From Huaxiibacter chinensis (GTDB lineage Bacteria > Pseudomonadota > Gammaproteobacteria > Enterobacterales > Enterobacteriaceae), in NCBI RefSeq assembly GCF_022171985.1, contig NZ_JAJVHF010000010.1, forward strand, positions 1-64,000: a stretch of 64,000 nucleotides of DNA. The letters run 5' to 3'. Position 1 is the stretch's first letter; each line of letters begins with the position of its first letter. A program made the position numbers and the translations under genes. Of this stretch, positions 57,601-64,000 are shown piece by piece. The notes under the pieces were generated by a model, which saw nothing but the letters and a program-made list of their open reading frames with translations, was not told where the DNA came from and made no database searches.

Positions 57601-59783
57601 ATAGCGATCAGACAGCGGGTAGCGACAACGCGCCGGCAGGTACCACCGTCACGGCGGTCACCAACGCACAAGGTCAGACGGTAAACGTGACCGCAGACGG
57701 AACGGTCATTCAGGGGCTGTATGGCACCCTGACCATGAACCTCAACGGCACTTATACCTACAACCTGACCAACACCAGCGCAGCGGTCATTGGGCGCACG
57801 GAAAGCTTCACCTATACCATTGGCCATAACGGGGCCACCGCCTCCGCTAACCTGGTCATTTCTCTGGGTGAAAATACCACCACCAATAACCTGGTGGCAG
57901 TCGATGACACAGGATCTCTGACCTTTGATACCACCGTAAGCGCCATCAATAACGGGACCTCCTCGCAGGGTGGCTTCACCGTTGTCGGGATCAACCTGGG
58001 CAGTACGCTGGGGCTGAACCTGCTGGACGATCTGAGCAACCCTATCGTCTACAACGTGCAGGAAGGCACCACCCGAACCATGACAATTCAGGCCTCGGTG
58101 GGCGGTGTCGCGCTGGCATCGGTCTTCGACCTGTACGTCTATAAGTTCAACGAAGCCACGCAAACCTTCGAGCAGATGCGCGTCGTCTCTAACTGGCTGC
58201 GTGCCCCGCTGCTTGGCGGTACCTCGGCGGCACTGACGCTTAACCTGCCTGCGGGCGAATATCTGTTCCTGTTGAACACGGCTGCAGGTATCACCGCCCT
58301 CACCGCCTATACCCTCAACGTGCTGGAGGATCATGTTTACAGCGTCGCCAGCGTGGGGGCGAGCACCACCGGGGACGTGCTGGCGGATGATATTGCACCA
58401 TCAGGCACGCTGGTTACCGAGGTCAACGGCGTCGCGGTTAATGGGACTGGCGTTACGACGATTCAGGGAGAATACGGTACGCTGACCATCAATGCGCAGG
58501 GTGGATATACCTATACCCTGAAGAGCGGTATTGGCGTCGATAGCATCAGCACACCGGATACCTTCGTCTATACCATAACGGCACCAAATGGCGCGAAAGA
58601 TACCGCTTCACTGAACATTACGCCGACCGCCAGAGCAATGGATGCGGTAAACGATATCAGCGCCGTGATGGATGTCACCTCCGTTCACCACACGTCGGCC
58701 TACTCCGATACTACCGTCGGCACCGCCAGCTGGTCGGCGGCGCTGCTGGCACCGACAAGCGGTAACGGTAGCGGGACCTTTGTCGTGGATCCTAACACCG
58801 CCCTGCATGACGTGGTGCTGCACTTTAACGTGGCGTCACTGTTGACGCTGGGCGGTCTGACGGTGAACTGGACGCTGTCGCAGGGGGGCACCACGGTACG
58901 TTCTGGCTCCTTTGGCGGCGGCCTGCTGTTGGGCGGTACTGCGAACATCAGTCTGACCGGTCTTGATCTTAACGCGGGAACCTACACGCTGAGCTATACC
59001 GGCAGCATGCCTGCACTGGGTCTGGGTAACGTGACCATCACCCCGAGCGTGACAGGGACGAGCTACTCTCTGACCCAGTTCGACGCCACCAGCGGCCATA
59101 CCGTCAACGGCAATATCTTTGACGGCACCGATTCCGCAGGGGCGATGGATCAGCTGCACTCCGTAGACACTCGTCTGAGCATCACCGGCTATACGGGGAT
59201 CACCACCACGCTTGACCCGTACACCACCAGCGCCGCGACGGTGAATGTTCAGGGCCATTACGGCACGCTCTCCATTGGCGCAGACGGACATTATACCTAT
59301 GCGCTGAATGCGGGTGTCTCACTCTCAAGCATCACATCGAAAGAGGTCTTTAACTACACGCTAACCGATCCAACGGGCAAAACTGATAACGCCTCGCTGA
59401 CCATCAACATGGCACCGCAGTTCATCAGCTCCGAGCATAACGACGTCATCACTGGCACCGCGTATGCCGACACGCTGATTTACCAGGTGCTGAACAATAC
59501 GGCCGGGAACGCCACGGCGGGCAACAGTACCGGGGATCACTGGACCAACTTCTCATTGGCCCAGGGCGATAAAATCGACATCGGCGATCTGCTGGTTGGC
59601 TGGAACGGAAGCGCCTCAACGCTTGGGAACTATGTCCATGTTAATCAGAGCGGTAGCAATACTGTGATCTCCATCGACCGTGATGGCGCAGGGAGTGCCT
59701 ACACTAATACTGCGCTTGTCACTCTGGATAACGTTCAGACGACCTACGACGAACTGGTTAACCAGAACCACATTATTACCTGA
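48603..59783 (+). CDS. BapA/LapF-family giant adhesin, type I secreted
   Basis: 3726-residue biofilm-type adhesin. N-terminal BapA-prefix-like domain (1-95), a hydrophobic Gly-rich stretch with poly-Gly and Asp runs (about 118-150), 27 Ig-like repeats (about 164-2832), three larger modules (about 2840-3610) each with a jelly-roll-like half and a half containing GTL-x-G-x-YTY (as in YGTLTMNLNGTYTY), and a C-terminal type I secretion target ending NDVITGTAYADTLIY...DELVNQNHIIT. No N-terminal Sec signal; the C-terminal signal is used by the transporter encoded next. The hydrophobic N-terminal segment could hold the protein in the outer membrane pore, as in LapA-type systems; a LapG-like protease is not encoded in the window. 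GGAG lies ten bases before the ATG. Confidence 0.93.
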   Translation: MSQISVISKLTGVETTTEGTQVTLSHSSIVKLHVERADISQYARNGNDLIVTLNSGEVITLKNFYVGDAQGASQLVLEESNGALWWIEDPAAVEQYESIASTDALLASSGSDAGGAAIWPWALGGLAVAGGIAVAASGGGGGGGDDDDDATPGNPGNPGNPGDPDTTAPGAPSNLQFSSNGSTVTGTAEPGSTITLKDANGNLVGTGQTGSDGKFTIELGTPLTNGEPITATATDPAGNVSQEVIVTAPDLTVPDAPDIVIVNDDVGAETGPLSDGQRTDDARPTLSGIGEAGSTITVYDNGTQIGTTTVDAGGNWSFTPSNDLSNGNHTLTTTATDAAGNTSAPSAAVNFIVDTIAPAAPAITGVTDAVAPVTGAISNGGSTNDQRPQLTGTAEAGSTVTLYDNGIAIGTVTADANGSWSLAPATNLSEGNHQLTVIATDVAGNASVASPVFTVVIDITAPATPSAFIVNDETGSIRGVISAGQTTDASQPRLTGQGDPGSTIIIYDKEVEVGRVIVAEDGTWSVSPGSPLTDGAHSITVREIDAAGNQSGISQPINFVVDTLAPAQPVITLNPAGTQVTGTAEPNSTITITNGSGAPVGTGTADGNGNFTIDLTQPQTNGQTVSVVATDAAGNASTPATATAPDITAPNPPTNLTVSADGASVSGNAEPNSTVTVKAPNGDVIGEAKADANGAFTVPIAPPQTNAEVLQVVATDAASNTGQPGLADAPDTTDPLAPGNLNVSEDGTTVTGTAEPGSTVSIKGPDGVEIGSGLVDDQGNFTIPVSPAQLNGETLTADATDKAQNTGPTASVDAPDATPAQTPVITAVEDNVQNTVGPIANNGTTNDGTPTLTGTGEAGTRVFIFDGSAQIGTLIVPDSGVWTFTPSANLPAGGHVFTATAIDEAGNPSGTSNSWSVTIDLTAPAAPVIGQVVDDVEGTTGVLAPNAITNDNRPTLNGSGEPGATISILLDGNQIGTTVVSPEGAWTFTPTLVIPDGSHTLTATATDNAGNVGQPSGGFAFTVDTSIPALPTIGSVTDNAGDVTGPVTSGSPTDETLPLLQGTVPEGTTVTVYDGATLLGTATLDGNGGWSFTPTTPLTNGTHVLTVVATNEAGTSSTSLPFNLVVDTLAPATPDAPDVTVNPDNDPTGTPLNPGEPTRDTTPVLSGTGTPGDTVAIYIDGVKQPDEVTVDGNGEWTWTPVPPLTNGSYDISLTVTNKDGAGNESAPSQPVTVVIDTVAPDTPSTPVVTDNVTQITGPVAEGGATNDGRPVLSGTGTANDVIIIYDSLNGGTTQQEVGRVTVGADGNWSWRPDTGLDQGPHQFTTTATDEAGNVSAPSVPINITVDTVAPVTPVISAVGGEETGGVTGDNTPTIGGTGTTGDTVIIYNNGVEVVRVPVVNGEWSYTPGTTFADGPLNITVAAVDQAGNLSPLSPAFTVTVDTLPPTVPQVDSISDSTLSNGVLYTNDNTPVLTGKGEAGATIIVTVDGVASTVPVTVQPDGSWTWTPDVVLSDAAHTIVVTSTDPAGNTSGSSTVAVTVDTGTPDAPANMVLAVEGTPLTGTAEAGTIITVRDANNNIIGTGVATGGNFSIALSPAQLIAGQLTVTATDAAGNESLPAPYDVVTGPDNLPDVPVITTLIDNVGDVIGDVNGKTSDDPTPTINGTAEAGSTITIYLDGSLTPLTTVIADAITGAWSYTLTGDLAEGPHTFEATATLDGLTSGRSPAASVTIDLTVPDTPQIGSVTDDVGPGTGPLTSGQATNDDRPTLGGSATAGDTITIYDNGTPIGSALVGSTGTWSFTPPGPLSNGPHALTITATDPAGNVSGASPAFNVVVDNISTTPVIGSATDNAGTVTGPVLTGGTTDDTTPTLSGTAEANSNVAIFEGSTQVGTAIADASGNWTFTPLTALSEGPHTFNVIATDPLGNVSASSNTYTVIVDLTPPAVPSITSVNDNVPGGATGDLTSGQVTNDPTPTITGAGVAGSTVHILNNGVEIDTVLVDGNGVWTYTPSALTDGTYNIRVNATDAAGNVSANSPLFSFTVDTAAPTAPAITTVLDDVGPVTGALTSGGTTNDSRPTFNGTGEIGATITVLSDGQPLGTAVVNAQGNWTFTPTDPLPEGPHTLTFSATDAAGNVSPTATTFDLTVDTLAPPAPAIVNATDNVGTQLTPVTSGQSTDDTTPTLNGTAAANATITLYENGSPVGTAVADINGNWSFTPPALSNGSHSWTATATDAAGNVSPASPAFTVIVDNIAPLPPVIVQAVDNEGSVTGPLSSGQTTDDRLPRFTGTSEPNATVRIFEGATQVGIATADGSGNWDVTLTQLLDTGPHTFYAQATDAAGNVSASSPTFTLTIDITPPTVPVLLAVTDDVGGTVALTNGQLTNDALPTLNGTAEIGSTVKIFDNGVQIGSVVATNGTWSFTPTTALADGPHSLTLTATDPTGNVSTPTTGFNITVDATAPNAPVISSVVDDVGTVTGAVTGGNPTNDTRPTLNGTAEPNATINIYDGNVLVGTVTADGSGNWTLPQTTTTLTEGQHNFTATATDAAGNVSAPSSITSITVDTTAPLVPTNLAVITNGTHVTGSAEAGSTVTITTSTGTVLGTATADGTGSFNVTISPAQTNNETLLAFATDKAGNAGLTSSVVAPITALPNAPVIATINDNVGTVLGNVTNGKSTDDTTPTLSGTAQPNSTVTLYNNGVAMGTVTADGTGNWTFTTPVLSEGSHAFTASAANGTGSGPVSMPTTVIVDTVAPVAPNGTFNADGSVLTGTAEAGSTVTISLGNNTTVTTIANSNGTYSYTFQNKQTEGQTLQITATDAAGNTSLPGSVLAPVVPLSASNNLEELALTTTATVTNAQYSDYGFLLVGAVGNVLTLLGNDTAQVGFTVGSGGSADISVNANATGAVLSLLNTLELVVQRWDAVNNTWTTVVDTGQPQFADLLTLGATGVSLNLNGLANGQYRVLSYNTNLLATGSYTSVDVDVKETSAGTVTGTTSQAGNVILDSDQTAGSDNAPAGTTVTAVTNAQGQTVNVTADGTVIQGLYGTLTMNLNGTYTYNLTNTSAAVIGRTESFTYTIGHNGATASANLVISLGENTTTNNLVAVDDTGSLTFDTTVSAINNGTSSQGGFTVVGINLGSTLGLNLLDDLSNPIVYNVQEGTTRTMTIQASVGGVALASVFDLYVYKFNEATQTFEQMRVVSNWLRAPLLGGTSAALTLNLPAGEYLFLLNTAAGITALTAYTLNVLEDHVYSVASVGASTTGDVLADDIAPSGTLVTEVNGVAVNGTGVTTIQGEYGTLTINAQGGYTYTLKSGIGVDSISTPDTFVYTITAPNGAKDTASLNITPTARAMDAVNDISAVMDVTSVHHTSAYSDTTVGTASWSAALLAPTSGNGSGTFVVDPNTALHDVVLHFNVASLLTLGGLTVNWTLSQGGTTVRSGSFGGGLLLGGTANISLTGLDLNAGTYTLSYTGSMPALGLGNVTITPSVTGTSYSLTQFDATSGHTVNGNIFDGTDSAGAMDQLHSVDTRLSITGYTGITTTLDPYTTSAATVNVQGHYGTLSIGADGHYTYALNAGVSLSSITSKEVFNYTLTDPTGKTDNASLTINMAPQFISSEHNDVITGTAYADTLIYQVLNNTAGNATAGNSTGDHWTNFSLAQGDKIDIGDLLVGWNGSASTLGNYVHVNQSGSNTVISIDRDGAGSAYTNTALVTLDNVQTTYDELVNQNHIIT
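49096..57100 (+). repeat. 27 tandem Ig-like repeats coding region
   Basis: Counted by the recurring A(T/V)DxAGN and (V/I)D(T/L)xAP linkers: 20 long repeats (about 95-105 residues, starting with xVxDxVGxVTGxxxxGxxTND) and seven short ones (about 85 residues, lacking that lead-in): numbers 1, 5, 6, 7, 15, 25 and 27. The repeats differ enough that no identical blocks over about 30 bases were noticed by eye, so the array looks old rather than freshly expanded. Confidence 0.85.
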
Positions 59784-59802
59784 TAGCACGTGCACCAAAT
59801 GA

Positions 59803-59823
59803 CCCGGGCGTTTATCGCCCGGG
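59803..59823 (+). terminator. Hairpin between adhesin and secretion genes
   Basis: CCCGGGCG / CGCCCGGG with loop TTTAT, 20 bases after the adhesin stop and 40 bases before the TolC-like gene. No T run follows, so it may only partly stop transcription or may guard the adhesin mRNA end, letting some transcripts through to the secretion genes. Confidence 0.55.
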
Positions 59824-59863
59824 CATAAACAATAAAGCAGTACGTTTTTAATAGGGATATGAC

Positions 59864-61267
59864 ATGGGAAAGAAGATGCCTTACTGGTGGCTTTCGTGCT
59901 GCCTGATATCTGTGCCCGTTCTCGCGGCGAATCCTGCTTCCGTCATAAACACCGGACAGCTCAGTGAAACCCAGGAACTCCCCTCGCTTAACGGTCGCGT
60001 GGCCCCTAACGCCAGCAAAGCGGCCCCCGGTACGCTGCAACTCGGCGAAGCGGTGAATCGGGCCGTCACCTGGCATCCTGCCATTAGCGAAGCCGTAGGC
60101 AAACTTTACGAACAAACCGAGCAGGTCGACGTCGCCAAATCCAAATATTACCCCCAGATCAACGCCGGCATGGATAATGGCTATACGCGTAACGGCGGAG
60201 ACGATGGCTTTACGCCATCGCTGGTGCTGTCGCTGTCACAAATGCTGTATGACTTCGGCAAAGTGGCAAGTCAGGTCCGCGCTGAAAGCGCAGGGGTGGC
60301 CCAGCAGCAGGCCAATGTGCTGGTCAGCATTGATACCATCGCCCACGATACGGCTGTCGCCATGGTGCAGGTGCAAACCTGGCAACAACTGGTGGATACC
60401 GCCAAAGAACAGCTCGATGCCCTCTCGCAAATCGGCAGCCTCACCCGCCAGCGTAACGATGAAGGCGCGACTTCCTTATCAGACGTGGTCCAGACCGATG
60501 CGCGTATCGAAGGCGCACGCGCCCAGCTTATGCAGTACCAGGCCAGCCTGGACAGCGCCCGCGCCACGTTAATGAGCTTTCTTGGCTGGAATAACCTCAA
60601 TAGCGTCAGTAACGACTTCCCGGAAAGCCTGAATCGCAGCTGTGATATCGCCGAGCCAGACGATCGGCTGGTGCCTGCCGTGCTCTCCGCATGGGCACAG
60701 GCCAACGTGGCGCAGGCCAACCTCGATTATGCCAATGCGCAAATGACGCCTACCGTCTCGCTCGAACCGGAAGTGCGCCACTATTTAAACGACAAATATG
60801 CCGGTCATGATTCGCTGGACCGCACGCAATATTCCGCGTGGGTTAAAGTGCAGATGCCTTTATACCAGGGGGGAGGTCTTACCGCCCGGCGCAACGCTGC
60901 CGGACACGCGGTCGAAGCGGCGCAATCCACCATACAACGTACCCGCCTCGACGTTCGGCAAAAACTGCTGGAAGCCCGCAGCCAGATCCTGAGCCTGATG
61001 AGCACCCTGCAAATCCAGGCGCGCCAGGAATCCCTGAGCGCCCGCACGCGTGAGCTTTATCAGCAACAGTATCTCGATCTGGGCACGCGCCCGCTGCTCG
61101 ACGTGCTCAATGCTGAACAGGAGGTTTATCAGGCCCGCTTCACCCAGCAGCAGACCGCAGGACAGCTGCATCAACTCCAGCTCAACTGCCTTTACAACAC
61201 CGGCCGGTTGCGTCATTCGTTCGATCTTGAAAATCGCACCATCCAGACTGTGGAGATCCAGCCATGA
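59864..61267 (+). CDS. TolC-family outer membrane protein of the type I system
   Basis: 467-residue outer membrane efflux protein: signal peptide (MGKKMPYWWLSCCLISVPVLA), then paired OEP repeats with long coiled coils (LGEAVNRAVTWHPAISEAVGKLYEQTEQVDVAKSKYYPQINAG, then the second half from about residue 270). Resembles LapE/AggA-type TolC proteins dedicated to adhesin export. The ATG has AGGGATATG upstream; the stop overlaps the ABC transporter start by four bases (ATGA). Confidence 0.92.
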   Translation: MGKKMPYWWLSCCLISVPVLAANPASVINTGQLSETQELPSLNGRVAPNASKAAPGTLQLGEAVNRAVTWHPAISEAVGKLYEQTEQVDVAKSKYYPQINAGMDNGYTRNGGDDGFTPSLVLSLSQMLYDFGKVASQVRAESAGVAQQQANVLVSIDTIAHDTAVAMVQVQTWQQLVDTAKEQLDALSQIGSLTRQRNDEGATSLSDVVQTDARIEGARAQLMQYQASLDSARATLMSFLGWNNLNSVSNDFPESLNRSCDIAEPDDRLVPAVLSAWAQANVAQANLDYANAQMTPTVSLEPEVRHYLNDKYAGHDSLDRTQYSAWVKVQMPLYQGGGLTARRNAAGHAVEAAQSTIQRTRLDVRQKLLEARSQILSLMSTLQIQARQESLSARTRELYQQQYLDLGTRPLLDVLNAEQEVYQARFTQQQTAGQLHQLQLNCLYNTGRLRHSFDLENRTIQTVEIQP

Positions 61268-63456
61268 AGCGAACCGATATTCCGCAGGGCGAACCGATCG
61301 CCGATGATGAACTGGAACACTGGGCGCAGGCCTTTGGTTACGTAGCCAGCCGCTACCGCGTCTCATGCTCGCCCGGCGCGTTAATTGCCGGTGCGCCATG
61401 GCTTAAAGGCAAAGCGATGGTGCCCGCCCTCACCCAACTGGCGCGTGAAGCCGGGCTCTCTTTTCAGTTATTGACCGCCGATCAGCACGCCATTAACAGC
61501 TGGCGTCTGCCGGTGGTCGTGGCCCTGAGCGACGGTAAAGTCGGCGTCATCGAGCACTTTGACGGTGAAGATACGCTGGAGATCTGTTTTTTTGACAGCC
61601 ACGTGCACACCAACCGCGTGTCGATGAGTGCCCTGCTGCCTGATATCCGGCACGTGGTGGCGCTGCGACCGCTGGCGGCATTGAAGGACAGCCGCGTAGA
61701 TGCGTATATCTCAAAATACCGTCCGGACTGGCTTTACCGGCTGGTGATGCGCGATCTGCGTCCCTATAGCTGGGTCATGCTGGCCGCGCTATTTATCAAC
61801 CTGCTTTCGCTTGCCGGGATCATTTTCTCAATGCAGGTCTACGACCGGGTGATCCCTGCTCAGTCCTACCCCACGCTCTATGTCCTCACCATAGGCGTGC
61901 TGATCGCCACGCTGTTCGGTTTTGTACTGCGCGTGGCGCGTGGGCATATTATGGACCTGCTGGGAAAACGCTCCGATCTGCGCGTTTCCGATCGGGTCTT
62001 CGGCCACGCGCTGCGCCTGCGTCATAGCGCAATCCCCCGCTCCACCGGCAGCTTTATTTCGCAGTTGCGAGAACTGGAGCAGATCCGCGAGATGGTGACC
62101 TCCTCGACCATTTCCACCATCGTCGATCTGCCGTTCTTTTTACTCTTCGTGGTGGTGCTTGCCATCATTGCCCCGCAGCTGGCGTGGATTGCGCCCGTCG
62201 CGGCGGTACTGATGGTGTTGCCCGGTTTACTGCTGCAAAAGAAACTCGCCGCGCTGGCAAAACAGTCGGCCCATGAGTCAACGCTGCGTAACGCCATCCT
62301 GGTGGAAAGCGTACAAGGGCTGGAAGATATCAAGCTGATGCAGGCGGAAAATCGCTTTTTGCAGCAATGGAACAGCTATATCCAGATCACCGCCGAATCG
62401 GGGCTGAAGACCCGCGAACTGACGCAAAACCTGATCAGCTGGGGCATCACTATCCAGAGCCTGGTCTACGCAGGCGTGATCGTCGTCGGTGCGCCCATGG
62501 TGATTGAAGGCACGCTGACCACCGGTTCCGTGGTGGCCGCCTCAATGCTGGCCTCGCGCATGATTGCCCCGATGGCCACGCTCTGCGGCGTGCTGGCGCG
62601 CTGGCAGCAGGTCAAAGCGGCGAAAGAGGGTCTGGACAGCATTATGCAGTTACCCACGGAGAACCAGCGGGAAGAGACGCCGATCCGTCAGGACGTGCTG
62701 CGTGGGCATTATCTTTTCGATCAGGCTCAGTTCCGTTATCACCCGGAAGATCCCCGCATGGCGCTGCGCATTAATCGTCTGGAGATTAAACCAGGCGAGA
62801 GAGTGGCGATCCTCGGGCGTAACGGTGCCGGCAAATCGACGCTGTTACAGGCGATGGCAGGCGGGATGGACGTTGCCAGCGGCGAACTGAGGCTGGACGA
62901 TCTCAGTTTGCCCCACCTTGACGTGGCGGATCTGCGCCGCAATGTCGGCCTGATGACCCAGAACGCGCGGCTGTTTTACGGAACGTTGCGCGAAAACATC
63001 ACCCTTGGCATGCCGCGCGCCACCGACGAAGAGATCTTCGCCGTGCTGGAGATGTGCGGTGCGGCCAGTTTTGTGCAGAAGCTGCCGAAAGGGCTCGACT
63101 ATCCCATCATGGAAAACGGTGTCGGGCTGTCCGGCGGGCAGCGGCAGTCCATCCTGCTGGCCCGCATGTTCCTGCGCGACCCCAATATCGTTTTACTCGA
63201 TGAACCCACCGCCTCGCTGGATGAGCACACCGAACGCGAGTTTATCCAGCGCCTTGGCGAATGGCTGGGCAATCGCACGCTGGTGGTCGCCACCCACCGC
63301 GTGCCCGTCCTGGAGCTGGTAGAACGCGTGGTCGTGCTGAAAGAGGGCATGCTGGTCATGGACGCGCCTAAAGCGCAGGCGCTAAACAACAGCCGTATGC
63401 AACAGCAACAGCAGGCAACCGGACGGGAGTGGAAAAATGAAAATCAGTCAGCGTGA
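61264..63456 (+). CDS. Type I secretion ABC transporter (LapB-like)
   Basis: 730-residue permease-ATPase that exports the adhesin. N-terminal C39-like domain (about 1-150) without the catalytic Cys/His pair, so it is a substrate-binding rather than cleaving domain; six TM helices (about 165-440); ATPase with Walker A GRNGAGKS (518-525), LSGGQ (622-626), Walker B LLDEP (644-648) and switch His in VATHR. It overlaps the TolC-like gene by four bases and the adaptor gene by 20. Confidence 0.93.
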   Translation: MKRTDIPQGEPIADDELEHWAQAFGYVASRYRVSCSPGALIAGAPWLKGKAMVPALTQLAREAGLSFQLLTADQHAINSWRLPVVVALSDGKVGVIEHFDGEDTLEICFFDSHVHTNRVSMSALLPDIRHVVALRPLAALKDSRVDAYISKYRPDWLYRLVMRDLRPYSWVMLAALFINLLSLAGIIFSMQVYDRVIPAQSYPTLYVLTIGVLIATLFGFVLRVARGHIMDLLGKRSDLRVSDRVFGHALRLRHSAIPRSTGSFISQLRELEQIREMVTSSTISTIVDLPFFLLFVVVLAIIAPQLAWIAPVAAVLMVLPGLLLQKKLAALAKQSAHESTLRNAILVESVQGLEDIKLMQAENRFLQQWNSYIQITAESGLKTRELTQNLISWGITIQSLVYAGVIVVGAPMVIEGTLTTGSVVAASMLASRMIAPMATLCGVLARWQQVKAAKEGLDSIMQLPTENQREETPIRQDVLRGHYLFDQAQFRYHPEDPRMALRINRLEIKPGERVAILGRNGAGKSTLLQAMAGGMDVASGELRLDDLSLPHLDVADLRRNVGLMTQNARLFYGTLRENITLGMPRATDEEIFAVLEMCGAASFVQKLPKGLDYPIMENGVGLSGGQRQSILLARMFLRDPNIVLLDEPTASLDEHTEREFIQRLGEWLGNRTLVVATHRVPVLELVERVVVLKEGMLVMDAPKAQALNNSRMQQQQQATGREWKNENQSA

Positions 63457-64000
63457 CGTCGCCGCAATGGACGATCTGGATAATGCGCTTGATTCGGAAA
63501 GCGGCTATACCGGCGCGCGAAACATTGTCATTTTTACGCTTTTGCTGTTTATCGTGGCCGGCGTCTGGGCGTGGTATGGCATTCTGGACGAGGTCTCCAC
63601 CGGCACGGGCAAAGTAATTCCGAGCTCACGCGAGCAGGTTTTACAGTCACTCGACGGCGGTATACTGGCGGAGCTGAACGTCCGCGAAGGGGCACAGGTT
63701 CAGGCAGGTCAGGTGCTGGCGCGCCTCGACCCTACCCGTTCGGAGTCCAACGTGGGCGAAAGCGCAGCTCGCTATCGCGCCTCGCTCGCCTCCAGTATTC
63801 GCCTGACGGCGGAAGTAAACGACCAGCCGCTGAAGTTCCCCCCCTCTCTGCAAAAGTGGCCGGATCTGATTGCCGCCGAAACCCGGCTTTATACCTCGCG
63901 TCGGGCACAGCTTGAAGATACCCAAAGAGAGTTAAAAACGGCGCTGGCGCTGGCGAACAAAGAGCTGGCGATCACGCAACGGCTGATTAAAACCGGCGCG
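63437..64000 (+). CDS. HlyD-family type I secretion adaptor (partial, runs off window)
   Basis: First 188 residues of a periplasmic membrane fusion protein: a short cytoplasmic head (MKISQRDVAAMDDLDNALDS), one TM helix (about 29-50: IVIFTLLLFIVAGVWAWYGI), the lipoyl-like half motif GTGKVIPSSREQVLQSLDGGILAELNVREGAQVQAGQVLARLDPTR, and the start of the coiled-coil arm. It links the ABC transporter to the TolC-like pore. It starts inside the ABC gene (20-base overlap); GGGAGTGG lies upstream. The 3' end is outside the window. Confidence 0.92.
   Translation, partial: MKISQRDVAAMDDLDNALDSESGYTGARNIVIFTLLLFIVAGVWAWYGILDEVSTGTGKVIPSSREQVLQSLDGGILAELNVREGAQVQAGQVLARLDPTRSESNVGESAARYRASLASSIRLTAEVNDQPLKFPPSLQKWPDLIAAETRLYTSRRAQLEDTQRELKTALALANKELAITQRLIKTGA

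Noticed and set aside
49563-58334. Many long antisense open frames on the minus strand inside the adhesin gene, up to 702 codons (53166-55274) and 372 codons (57216-58334).
   Set aside because: They arise from the GC-rich, repetitive codon use of the Ig-like repeats; their products are Arg/Gly-rich low-complexity shadows without ribosome sites or recognisable domains.

Overview
The window is a piece of an Enterobacteriaceae chromosome, most like Enterobacter or a close relative (Lelliottia, Leclercia); this is inferred from gene order and protein similarity from memory, not from a search. The core order rrn - clpB - pgeF - rluD - bamD - raiA - pheLA - tyrA - aroF - yfiLRNB - rplS-trmD-rimM-rpsP - ffh - ypjD - corB - grpE - nadK - recN - bamE - ratBA - smpB - ssrA is the one known from E. 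coli. Several genes absent from E. coli K-12 interrupt it: an SMP-30 family gene, a PepSY/DUF2946 pair, and everything after ssrA.

Layout. 1-120 is the P1 promoter and leader start of a ribosomal RNA operon on the minus strand (rrnG position). 193-27276 is housekeeping: protein quality control (clpB, grpE, both with readable sigma-32 promoters), outer membrane assembly (bamD, bamE), aromatic amino acid synthesis (pheA with its leader peptide and attenuator; aroF-tyrA with three TyrR boxes), the YfiLRNB c-di-GMP module, the ribosomal protein S16 operon, signal recognition particle, SOS-controlled recN, and trans-translation (smpB, tmRNA).

27277-47828 is accessory. No integrase or att repeat is visible, although the 3' end of ssrA is a classic island insertion site. 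An exported esterase and an AraC regulator come first. Then a signalling and metabolic cluster: a FixJ-type response regulator; a minus-strand operon (YcaC-like isochorismatase-fold hydrolase, two XapX membrane proteins, a single-domain response regulator, and an 1855-residue protein joining a kinase-like domain, an AAA ATPase, GAF, PAS and a histidine kinase); and, divergent from it, an amidohydrolase - DoxX - MFS operon. A 27-bp inverted repeat lies between the two operons, and related GTATACC motifs occur upstream of the FixJ-type regulator. This cluster is the best candidate for an undescribed regulated system. It is followed by a DUF1471 protein, an amidase with an altered active-site motif, a GNAT enzyme, a LysR regulator, a RIO-type kinase and a small repeat-containing exported protein.

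48603-64000 is a type I secretion locus: a 3726-residue BapA/LapF-type adhesin with 27 Ig-like repeats, followed by its TolC-like outer membrane protein, ABC transporter and (cut by the window end) HlyD-like adaptor, in an overlapping series suited to biofilm or host adhesion.
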